From contig JAISQP010000066.1 of assembly GCA_031274115.1 (NCBI GenBank), positions 1 through 7,852 on the forward strand: a stretch of 7,852 bases of DNA, given 5' to 3'. Origin of the DNA: Synergistaceae bacterium (GTDB lineage Bacteria; Synergistota; Synergistia; Synergistales; Synergistaceae). Below the pieces are notes generated by a model. That model had not been told where the DNA came from, ran no database searches, and saw only the letters and a list, made by a program, of their open reading frames with translations. Positions 1-5,876 of the stretch are shown piece after piece (the first letter of the stretch is position 1; each line of letters opens with the position of its first letter). A program made the position numbers and the translations under genes.

Positions 1-84
1 AAGCTGAAGCCGGGCGAGACGAAAAAAATCACCGTCGAATATACGCTCCGTTTCCCGGGAGACGAGACGCTGGAATACCGATAG
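1..84 (+). CDS. C-terminal fragment of a DUF4139/MuiA-like protein (partial)
   Basis: An open frame enters from the left edge and ends at TAG (82-84), leaving 27 residues: KLKPGETKKITVEYTLRFPG followed by DETLEYR. The pattern of a PGE turn, then an alternating polar/hydrophobic beta strand, then a PG near the extreme C-terminus matches how DUF4139 domains (mucoidy-inhibitor MuiA-like proteins of unknown biochemical role) usually end. I recognise this from the family pattern only, because the fragment is too short for firm assignment. Codon use resembles the other genes here. It converges on the kinase gene at 426. Another beta-sandwich protein with a similar last strand remains possible. Confidence 0.6.
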   Translation, partial: KLKPGETKKITVEYTLRFPGDETLEYR

Positions 85-112
85 ACCTTGGGAAGCGCCG
101 CCCCAAACCCCG

Positions 113-154
113 GCAGGAAGCCCGCTCCCTGCACCCTTTTTACCTTTTTCTTTT
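113..154 (+). terminator. Weak intrinsic terminator candidate after the DUF4139-like gene
   Basis: A 5-bp GC-rich stem, GCAGG (113-117) with CCTGC (128-132), has a 10-nt loop. It is followed by two T-rich runs at 136-141 and 144-154, interrupted by ACC. The stem is short and the T-run starts a few bases late, so efficiency would be modest. It sits where a terminator for the gene ending at 84 would be expected. An overlapping GCCG (97-100)/CGGC (111-114) pairing could compete with it. Confidence 0.35.
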
Positions 155-394
155 ATGGCTATCACGTTTGCTCATGGGAAAGAGAATTTTCGAGTGAACG
201 GAGTGAATCGGCGTCCGACAGGATGTCGGACGCATTGTTCTCGGCATGATTTTTGCCGTGCGACAAAGTAAGCGTAAAGACGCCGCTCTTGGGCGGCTTT
301 ACGCGGCATGGAAGTACTTCTGTCGCGGTCCGATTCACGCAGTGAGCCGAAAGTTCTCTGGCCCACCTTGGAACAACTTGATAGTAACACATAA
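153..394. repeat. 242-bp palindromic, highly structured element (MITE-like or structured-RNA-like)
   Basis: The two ends are imperfect inverted repeats of about 60 bp. Matching blocks, in order, are TTATG (153-157) with 390-394, CTATCA (159-164) with 379-384, AGAGAA (181-186) with 354-359, TTTCG (188-192) with 348-352, and GTGAATCGG (203-211) with 330-338. The interior adds further stems. There is a perfect 10-bp hairpin (211-220 with 224-233, loop GGA) and a 5-bp hairpin (242-246 with 254-258). A long bulged arm pairs 260-265 with 321-326, 266-270 with 315-319, 272-278 with 298-304 and 282-286 with 293-297. Together these make a closed multi-branched fold. Reading frames cross the element on both strands but resemble no protein I know, and the palindrome itself explains why they are open. 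It lies between converging genes, a usual site for miniature inverted-repeat elements. I see no clear target-site duplication. A structured RNA is the alternative. The structure is seen directly; its mobility is inferred. Confidence 0.7.
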
Positions 395-425
395 TGCGAC
401 GACGCGCTCGATCGCCCCGCGTTTA

Positions 426-1760
426 TCACGCGGAGTTCAGAATAATCGTGACTGTCAGCCCGCCGGCGGGGTCGTTAGCGGCGGTTATCACGCCCCCATG
501 GTTTTCAATGATGCGTTTCGTTATGGCCAGGCCCAGGCCTGTTCCTCCTTTAGACCGCTCACGCGCTTTGTCGGTGCGATAATACGGCATAAATATCTTA
601 TCGAGTTCGTCGTCAGGGACTCCCTGCCCGTGATCCCTGACAATAATCGCGACACGTTCGCCGTCCCGATAGGCGTTTACCTCGACTCCGGTGTTCGGCG
701 GGGCATGGCGGATCGCGTTGTGTATCACGTTGCCGAGCGCCCGGTTCAGGAGCGTCGAGTCTCCCTGCACCGATAACTTTTGCGTGTTCGCGGTAATATT
801 TTTCTTTTCTCCCGTTTCGAATTCGATGTCCCCGATTATGCAATCGATCATTTCGTCCAGCTCCAACTGTTCGGTCTGCGCTAAAGTTACGCCGTCGGAG
901 CGGGTCAATGTAAGGAGTTCCTCGATCATATTGTCGATACGGTATATTTCCAGTTCCATCCGATCTATGTAGACTTCATCACCGACCTTCGACTCCCTTC
1001 GCAAGATGGCCAGGGCTACCTCCATGCGCTGCAGGGGAGACCGGATCTCGTGTGAAATATCACTCAAGAGTCTTTTTTGGGAAGATATAAGATTTTCGAC
1101 ACATTCTGCCATCCTGTTGAAGCCGGCGCCTAAATCAGCTATCTCGTCGCCGCGCCCCGTCACACCGCGCCCCACCCTGACGGATAAATCGCCGTTCGCC
1201 AGCTTCAGCGTTATCCGTCTCAGCTCAGATAACGGGGTCATGAAATTTTGAACGAGCATAAAACTGAAAACGACCGAGAGGGCCGCCACCAACAGCAATA
1301 CCGTCACGTTGCGCAGTCTGGGAGAGCCGCCCGGTTCACCGCGAAAAGGACGCAGGGCCGCGGTTATCCCGGTGCGCCCAGAGCGCGAAAGCGAGGAGGC
1401 GACTATCGGTTGGAAAGGCCTGGGAGAACCGCAGGGGCCGTCAGCCGTCATGCCCGATGCGAGCCATTCGAGCCCGGGCAGGTAAAAATTCGTTCCGTCC
1501 CTGCTGACGCAAATATCCAGCCCGCTGTTTTCTTTAACGTCTTCAATCCACGACTCCATATTTTGGCTCGACACCGACTCCGACCGATCGGCAAGTTCCG
1601 ACGCGCTCCACTCCAGATGCCGGATGATTCCATCCGGCATATTCCTATACTCGTCATGCGCTATACGCGACAGGTTAAATAGAATCATCGGGAGAAACAG
1701 CACTGACAGCAGGGTAAGATATATTTTCCAAAACAGAGGGAAGCCGGTTATTCTCTTCAT
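426..1760 (-). CDS. Membrane sensor histidine kinase, CpxA-like
   Basis: A 444-residue sensor kinase that would autophosphorylate on histidine and pass the phosphate to the adjacent regulator. Membrane helix 1 is about residues 8-30, an extracytoplasmic sensor spans about 31-148, and helix 2 is about 151-172. A HAMP domain follows (about 173-226). The H-box SDISHEIRSPLQRM places the phosphoacceptor at His237. The ATP-binding domain has an N-box (NVIHNAIRHAP, Asn344/Asn348), a G1 box (DHGQG, 376-380), an F-box (IFMPYYR) and a G2 box (GGTGLGLAI, 405-413). All catalytic motifs are intact and the length is normal for CpxA-type kinases. The sensor region carries exactly two cysteines (84 and 110), which may pair outside the cytoplasm. 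The start ATG overlaps the regulator's stop by one base (TAATG) and has a GGAGAG ribosome site, so translation is probably coupled. The CpxA label rests on the architecture and on the CpxR-like partner; the signal it senses cannot be read from the sequence. Confidence 0.95.
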   Translation of the reverse strand: MKRITGFPLFWKIYLTLLSVLFLPMILFNLSRIAHDEYRNMPDGIIRHLEWSASELADRSESVSSQNMESWIEDVKENSGLDICVSRDGTNFYLPGLEWLASGMTADGPCGSPRPFQPIVASSLSRSGRTGITAALRPFRGEPGGSPRLRNVTVLLLVAALSVVFSFMLVQNFMTPLSELRRITLKLANGDLSVRVGRGVTGRGDEIADLGAGFNRMAECVENLISSQKRLLSDISHEIRSPLQRMEVALAILRRESKVGDEVYIDRMELEIYRIDNMIEELLTLTRSDGVTLAQTEQLELDEMIDCIIGDIEFETGEKKNITANTQKLSVQGDSTLLNRALGNVIHNAIRHAPPNTGVEVNAYRDGERVAIIVRDHGQGVPDDELDKIFMPYYRTDKARERSKGGTGLGLAITKRIIENHGGVITAANDPAGGLTVTIILNSA

Positions 1761-2458
1761 TATATATTGCTCTCCGGAGCGTCTCTTTCAGGGAAAACAT
1801 ATATGAACCCCTCTCCCCTCAGGGTTTTTATGCGTTCGCTTCCGCATGGATAGAGCCCGAGCTTTCGCCTCAGCCTGCTGATATGCACGCTCAAACTCCT
1901 ATCGAACGGCGTATGGCCGCGCCCCAGGGCCTCCCAGGACAACTGCTCCGGCGATATCCCTCTGCCCGCGCACGACAGCAGAGATTCCAGCAGCCTGAAT
2001 TCGACGTTCGTAAGGGGAACGGGTTTATTGCCAATCTTGACGGAACGCGATTTCAAATCCATTTCAAGGTCTATCAGGCAGATGACGTCCAAAGAGGCGG
2101 TTTCAAGCAAACCGCCGGAACGCCGCAGTACCGCTCTGACTCGCGCCGACAGCTCGCGCATACTGAACGGCTTGCAGATATAGTCATCCGCGCCCATTTC
2201 GAGCCCTATCACTCTGTCCACATGATCCCCTTTAGCGGTAAGCATGATAACCGGAACGGACGAGATGTTTCTGATTTCCTTCAGGATCTCGAAACCGTCC
2301 CTTCCAGGAAGCATCACATCCAATATCGCTATGTCGCATTGACGCGAAGCCAGTAAATTGAGCCCCTCATCCCCGGAATGCGCGCAGGAGAAACGAAATC
2401 CCTCCGAGACGAAATAGTCCTCGAGCAGCTTGCAAAGTTCCACGTCATCGTCAATCAC
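1760..2458 (-). CDS. OmpR-family response regulator, CpxR-like
   Basis: A DNA-binding response regulator of 232 residues when started at GTG (2456-2458). The receiver domain has the acidic pair Asp3/Asp4, the phosphoacceptor Asp47 (AILDVMLPGRDG), Thr74 and Lys96 (ICKPFSMRE). A winged-helix domain follows at about 125-222. The stretch LGRGHTPFDRSLSVHISRLR and the ending IKTLRGEGFIYV closely resemble E. coli CpxR as I remember it (LTPFDRAIDMHISNLRRKL and FKTLRGRGY). The start is problematic. A GTG start with AGGGAG six bases upstream deletes most of receiver strand beta-1. Five codons further up, ATA (2471-2473) would give (M)REILVIDDD, the usual full beta-1, and no ATG, GTG or TTG lies between the upstream in-frame stop and 2458. 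The true start may therefore be a non-standard ATA at 2473, giving 237 residues. It is the first gene of an operon with the kinase. Confidence 0.94.
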   Translation of the reverse strand: MIDDDVELCKLLEDYFVSEGFRFSCAHSGDEGLNLLASRQCDIAILDVMLPGRDGFEILKEIRNISSVPVIMLTAKGDHVDRVIGLEMGADDYICKPFSMRELSARVRAVLRRSGGLLETASLDVICLIDLEMDLKSRSVKIGNKPVPLTNVEFRLLESLLSCAGRGISPEQLSWEALGRGHTPFDRSLSVHISRLRRKLGLYPCGSERIKTLRGEGFIYVFPERDAPESNI

Positions 2459-2500
2459 GAGAATCTCCCTTATGGTCCCCGCCCCCTCTTGTCCTGATAC

Positions 2501-2523
2501 CGTCAGCCCTCCGGCGTCTGACG
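2501..2523. promoter_or_regulatory. Hairpin in the response-regulator leader
   Basis: CGTCAG (2501-2506) pairs perfectly with CTGACG (2518-2523) around an 11-nt loop. In the minus-strand transcript this lies about 28-50 nt upstream of the possible ATA start and would fold in the leader of the two-component operon. It could affect messenger stability or ribosome access, or equally be a palindromic protein-binding site. A 6-bp stem is short, so function is uncertain. Confidence 0.3.
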
Positions 2524-2540
2524 AATAAATCGGCTTCCTG

Positions 2541-2570
2541 ATTTTAACGCATCAGGGGGGCGGGTTTGCA
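2541..2570 (-). promoter_or_regulatory. Possible promoter of the two-component operon
   Basis: On the minus strand, TAAAAT (2546-2541) matches five of six bases of a sigma70 -10 box, and an upstream TG gives a slightly extended context. The region where a -35 box should lie contains only a weak TGCAAA-like match (about 2570-2565), so an activator may be needed. Transcription starting near 2535 would give a leader of roughly 60-75 nt before the regulator gene. Confidence 0.3.
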
Positions 2571-2573
2571 CTT

Positions 2574-2605
2574 CTTTACAGTTTGATAACAATCCTTAAC
2601 GTTTT
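2574..2605. promoter_or_regulatory. Direct repeats two helical turns apart, possible regulator-binding site
   Basis: CTTTACAGTTT (2574-2584) and CTTAACGTTTT (2595-2605) match at 8 of 11 positions and start exactly 21 bp apart, which places them on the same face of the helix. A third related TTTAACGC lies at 2543-2550 over the possible -10 box of the regulator operon. OmpR-family regulators typically bind tandem direct repeats, so this is a candidate site for the adjacent regulator to act on itself and on the divergent gene. The spacing is not the GTAAA-N5-GTAAA consensus of enterobacterial CpxR. The match is suggestive only. Confidence 0.3.
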
Positions 2606-2718
2606 TTAGCGCCGCAACGACCCTCCGACGCCGAAAATATCGACAGAGAGGAGGATAAACAGGGGCGCTTAAAGCGAGGTAACAGTTGAAAACCTTATGG
2701 CAACAGTAAGGAGATGGT

Positions 2719-3771
2719 ATGATGAGCGTAAGTTCAGTTTCCGGTTATAGCAGCACTCTGTGGGAAGAGTACCTTGAACAGCTCAAGAAAAAACAGCAGC
2801 AGGGAAATTCCGAAACGGTTTCGAAGTCGTTTCCGACCGATGCAAAAACGTCTCAGTCCGGCCTATCGCCGGATAAAATAATATCGGAACTCCAGAGCCT
2901 CCAGGACGACCCGGAAAAACTAAAGGCGAGGGCGGCGGAGCTGGCGGTCGAGGCCGCAAGCGAGGCAGGAGATTCTGTCGGCATTCGGGCCAGGATGCTC
3001 GAGGAGCTGGCGTCAGATCTCGCAATCACGGCGGAGAGCGGGGATTTGTCCCCGCTGCAGGAAAAGCTCGCGCGTGAACCGGGCGGAACGAGGCCGATGG
3101 GGCCCGGACCGGGCGGCGCGGCAGGCGTCTCCTCGAAGCTTATGGAGGCTCTGATGGAGGAAGAGGAAGACGGGGAAGAGGATACAAGCTCGACTTTGGA
3201 GAGCATCAAAGCTCTTCTGGCTGAAATACAGGCTCTGATAGAGAAAGAGGAGAGTTCGAACTCTTCCGCTCAAACCGCGTCCGGCTTGACTCCCGAACAG
3301 ATATTGTCAGAACTCGAGAGCCTGCGGGACGATCCTGAAAAGTTGAAAACCAGGGCTTCCGAACTGGCGAGTCAGCTAAAGAGCGAAGCGGACACCGCTG
3401 ACGGCGCACGCGCTAAGATGATCGAAGCGCTGGCGGAGGATATTGAAGAAGTCGCGCATAGCGGAGACTTGTCCTCGCTCGAGGAAAAGATCGGACGCGG
3501 GCGAAGGGGCGCGCGACCCGCGTCTGAGCTCCAAAATGAGGCCTCCGCAGGCTTTGGCGCACTGGTGTCGAAATTTCAGGCGATTGCAAAGACAGGCGCC
3601 GCAGAGACGTCGGACGCCTCGAAAACCGAAGGGGATGACGCCGGTTTTGCGGATATAGAGGCTTCCATCGACGTATTGATATCGAAGCTGAAATCCAATC
3701 TCACCGACCAGCTCCGGGCGCTTTACGCCCAGGGACAGACGAGCGCCTCCTCTGTCAGCCTGTCCGGCTGA
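2719..3771 (+). CDS. Uncharacterised acidic, helix-rich protein with two 80-residue repeats
   Basis: A 350-residue protein I cannot assign to a named family. It has no signal peptide, no membrane segment, no cysteine and one tryptophan (Trp15). Layout: a Ser-rich start (MMSVSSVSGYSSTLWEEYLE) leads into a Lys/Gln helix; module 1 is residues 47-126; a Gly/Pro patch (121-134) and very acidic helices (145-178) follow; module 2 is 188-267; the end is a helical tail (311-338) with a Ser-rich terminus. The modules align without gaps at 46/80 identical residues and share SGL(S/T)P, DDPEKLK and SGDLS. The composition suggests amphipathic or coiled-coil helices. AAGGAG (2708-2713) lies 5 nt before the first ATG and 8 nt before the second (2722), so either start works. 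The gene is transcribed divergently from the CpxR/CpxA-like operon across about 260 bp and ends at a strong terminator, so it is probably monocistronic. Control by that regulator is inferred from position. The LTPEQ motif faintly recalls the LTxxQ motif of CpxP, but the protein is not exported by any signal I can see. Confidence 0.85.
   Translation: MMSVSSVSGYSSTLWEEYLEQLKKKQQQGNSETVSKSFPTDAKTSQSGLSPDKIISELQSLQDDPEKLKARAAELAVEAASEAGDSVGIRARMLEELASDLAITAESGDLSPLQEKLAREPGGTRPMGPGPGGAAGVSSKLMEALMEEEEDGEEDTSSTLESIKALLAEIQALIEKEESSNSSAQTASGLTPEQILSELESLRDDPEKLKTRASELASQLKSEADTADGARAKMIEALAEDIEEVAHSGDLSSLEEKIGRGRRGARPASELQNEASAGFGALVSKFQAIAKTGAAETSDASKTEGDDAGFADIEASIDVLISKLKSNLTDQLRALYAQGQTSASSVSLSG
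2857..3096 (+). repeat. Internal protein repeat, copy 1
   Basis: Encodes residues 47-126 of the divergent protein (SGLSPDKIISELQSLQDDPE onward). It aligns without gaps to copy 2, with the same 80-residue length and 46 identities. The repeat period is 141 codons (423 bp), because each copy is followed by a variable acidic spacer that includes another amphipathic helix. Confidence 0.9.
3280..3519 (+). repeat. Internal protein repeat, copy 2
   Basis: Encodes residues 188-267 (SGLTPEQILSELESLRDDPE onward), the second copy of the module. The most conserved parts are the first 30 residues and the SGDLSxLxEK segment near the end. The middle (about module positions 31-60) has diverged most. The divergence points to an old duplication and not to a recent slippage event. 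Confidence 0.9.
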
Positions 3772-3819
3772 GCTGGGGTTTTAATCTTTATCTAACGATA
3801 AATCAGCGGTTCCTTAAAC

Positions 3820-3855
3820 GCGGTGCCCGACATGAACGTTGGGCGCCGTTTTTTT
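3820..3855 (+). terminator. Strong intrinsic terminator after the repeat protein
   Basis: A 12-bp stem (3820-3831 with 3838-3849) includes three G-T wobbles and a GC-rich core (GCCC/GGGC), with a 6-nt loop ATGAAC. It is followed directly by a T-run (3849-3855). It lies about 50 bp past the stop codon and insulates the repeat-protein gene from the transporter promoter just downstream. Confidence 0.85.
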
Positions 3856-3871
3856 CGGATATTTACGTCTA

Positions 3872-3900
3872 TTGTTCGATTTTTTTCTATCGCTTATACT
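3872..3900 (+). promoter_or_regulatory. Sigma70-type promoter of the OPT transporter operon
   Basis: TTGTTC (3872-3877) and TATACT (3895-3900) are separated by exactly 17 bp of T-rich DNA. The -10 box matches five of six consensus bases and the -35 box four of six. Transcription would begin near 3907, leaving a leader of about 47 nt before the preferred ATG at 3954. I see no obvious operator palindrome in the flanks. Confidence 0.65.
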
Positions 3901-3953
3901 TTCTGCGGATTTATTTTTATTCCGATCCCAAATCTCATATGAGGCAGGTCACG

Positions 3954-5876
3954 ATGGATAAAAACACGAAACCCTTCATAGCGGCAGACAGAATCATTCC
4001 AGAGTTCACTCCCTTCGCCGCGGCGCTCGGCGTCGTTCTGGCGCTCGTTTTCGGCGCGGCGAACGCGTATCTCGGACTTCGCATAGGGCAGACCGTGAGC
4101 GCGTCGATTCCGGCGGCAGTGATATCGATGGGCGTAATACGCGTGATATTCAAGAAAGACTCGATATTGGAGAACAACATGGCCCAGACGATCGGTTCCG
4201 CGGGCGAGTCCATCGCAAGCGCCGCGATTTTTGTCCTTCCGGTTCTCTTCCTCTGGGGCAGGGAATGGGGAACCGGAGCGCCAAGCTATCTCATGATAAC
4301 CGGCGTCTCGCTCGCGGGAGGAATCCTCGGCGTCCTCTTCATGATTCCCCTGAGGCGCGCCCTCATCACCATAGAAAGCGAGGAGCTAACCTTCCCGGAG
4401 GGCGCCGCTTGCGCGGAGGTTTTAAAAGCGGGCGAAAGGGGCGGCAGGAAGGCTAAATTGACCTTCGCGGGCGTCGGGATCGGCGCCGTTTACCAATTCA
4501 TCTCGGACGGGCTCGCGGTTTTCCCCTCCAGCGTTTCGACTGCCCTCAAAGGGCTGAGCGGCTCAGGAATCGGGATCGACGCCTCTCCCGCGCTGATGGG
4601 AGTCGGATTTATCATAGGGCCGGAGACCTCGCTTTTTATGCTGGCCGGAGCTTCTCTCGGCTGGTATTGCATAATGCCGCTCGTTTATTTTTTCGGTTCG
4701 CAGTCGGCAGGCGCCATATTTCCAGGCGCGGTCCCCATAGCGCAGATGACGCACGACGACATCTGGGCGAATTACCTCCGCTACATCGGCGCCGGCGCGG
4801 TGGCTTTCGGCGGCTTGTACAGCCTCGTCTCATCTCTCCCGCTGATAGTGAGGTCATTCGTCGATTCGATGCGGGAACTGAGGACGTCCCGCGAGAACGG
4901 CGCGTCATCGCGGACAGATCGCGACTTACCCTTCCTTTTTATATTACTGGGGGCTGCGGCTGTCTTCGTGTTTCTAATCGTCTTCCCATACGTGCCGATT
5001 GGGTTTTTGGGAGCGTTATTGGCGATCCTGTTCGGCTTTTTCTTCTCGACAGTATCCGCGCGGATTGTGGGGGTATTGGGCAGCAGCAACAGCCCGGTTT
5101 CCGGAATGACGATAGCGACGCTGCTCATAACATCGCTCGTCTTCAAGATGATGGGGAAAACCGATCACGGAAGCATGCTGTCGGTCATGAGCATCGGTGC
5201 GATCATCTGCACTATAGCGGCAATATCGGGCGACATGTCCCAGGACCTCAAGACGGGCTATATAGTGGGAGCGACTCCAAGAAGCCAGCAGTTGGGCGAA
5301 TTGATCGGCGTCGTATTTTCCGCCGCGGCCGTCGGCGCCATTCTGAAGCTGCTCGACTCGGCGTGGGGTTTCGGCGGACGCGAGATACCGGCGATCCAGG
5401 CCACTCTGATGAAGATGGTAACAGAGGGCGTCATGCTCGGAAACCTGCCGTGGATACTGGTCATCTCCGGCGCCGCGATAGGGCTTTCGTTCGCCCTTTT
5501 GCGACTGCCGGTGCTGGCGATAGCGATAGGGCTCTATCTGCCCATATACCTCTCCATTCCGGTGGCGATAGGCGGCATTCTGAGGCTTCCTCTCGAAAGA
5601 CGGCTCGCGAGGCGGGAGGCTGAGGGGCCGGCGACGGAGGATAAAATCGAAAACGGCCTGCTGTACTCCTCCGGGCTCATCGCCGGCGAGGGCCTGATCG
5701 GAATACTGCTCGCAATCATAGCGTCGCTCGGCGTAAATATCTCCATCAGCGAAAAGGGAACGCTTCTCGGCCCCGCGTTCTCGTGCGCGGCTTTCGCCGT
5801 CCTGGGGTACTCGCTTTTAAAACTCTCGCTCTTTGACAAAACATCTGTCACCGGCGTCACAGACGATGAAAAATGA
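3954..5876 (+). CDS. OPT-family oligopeptide transporter
   Basis: A polytopic inner-membrane transporter of 640 residues, the usual size for bacterial members of the OPT (oligopeptide transporter) superfamily, which bring in peptides or metal-chelate-like compounds by cation symport. Hydrophobic segments run along almost the whole length, with one polar loop at about residues 300-325. Conserved-looking glycine-rich stretches are NAYLGLRIGQTVSASIPAA (37-55), QTIGSAGESIASA (78-90), ELTFPEGAACAEVLKAG (144-160), GSSNSPVSGMTIATLL (376-391), GDMSQDLKTGYIVGATP (426-442), LYLPIYLSIPVAIGG (527-541) and SSGLIAGEGLIGI (572-584). I chose the ATG at 3954 because AGGCAGG lies 5 nt upstream and the ATG at 3939 has no ribosome site. 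The earlier start would add only MRQVT. The stop overlaps the next gene's start (ATGA). Substrate cannot be read from the sequence; di- to oligopeptides are the family norm. Confidence in the family is high. Confidence 0.95.
   Translation: MDKNTKPFIAADRIIPEFTPFAAALGVVLALVFGAANAYLGLRIGQTVSASIPAAVISMGVIRVIFKKDSILENNMAQTIGSAGESIASAAIFVLPVLFLWGREWGTGAPSYLMITGVSLAGGILGVLFMIPLRRALITIESEELTFPEGAACAEVLKAGERGGRKAKLTFAGVGIGAVYQFISDGLAVFPSSVSTALKGLSGSGIGIDASPALMGVGFIIGPETSLFMLAGASLGWYCIMPLVYFFGSQSAGAIFPGAVPIAQMTHDDIWANYLRYIGAGAVAFGGLYSLVSSLPLIVRSFVDSMRELRTSRENGASSRTDRDLPFLFILLGAAAVFVFLIVFPYVPIGFLGALLAILFGFFFSTVSARIVGVLGSSNSPVSGMTIATLLITSLVFKMMGKTDHGSMLSVMSIGAIICTIAAISGDMSQDLKTGYIVGATPRSQQLGELIGVVFSAAAVGAILKLLDSAWGFGGREIPAIQATLMKMVTEGVMLGNLPWILVISGAAIGLSFALLRLPVLAIAIGLYLPIYLSIPVAIGGILRLPLERRLARREAEGPATEDKIENGLLYSSGLIAGEGLIGILLAIIASLGVNISISEKGTLLGPAFSCAAFAVLGYSLLKLSLFDKTSVTGVTDDEK

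Noticed and set aside
162..429. Two minus-strand frames of 76 and 85 codons inside the palindromic element
   Set aside because: They overlap each other in different frames and follow the inverted-repeat structure. No ribosome site or protein family is evident, so they are better explained as by-products of the element.
246..776. A 176-codon plus-strand open frame covering part of the palindromic element and the end of the kinase gene
   Set aside because: It runs antisense to the clearly conserved ATPase domain of the kinase and across the palindrome. Its protein resembles nothing and lacks a ribosome site.
2666..2676. The 11-bp palindrome CGCTTAAAGCG upstream of the repeat-protein gene
   Set aside because: It is short and single, with no second copy nearby. 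It could be an operator but nothing supports this beyond the palindrome itself.
2719..3771. Calling the divergent repeat protein CpxP
   Set aside because: The position and the LTPEQ motif are suggestive, but it lacks a signal peptide, is about twice the size of CpxP, and shows no further similarity that I can see.
4667..5623. A 318-codon plus-strand frame inside the transporter gene
   Set aside because: It is a shifted frame of the high-GC OPT gene, rich in Arg, Gly and His, with no domain. The OPT frame is intact along its whole length.
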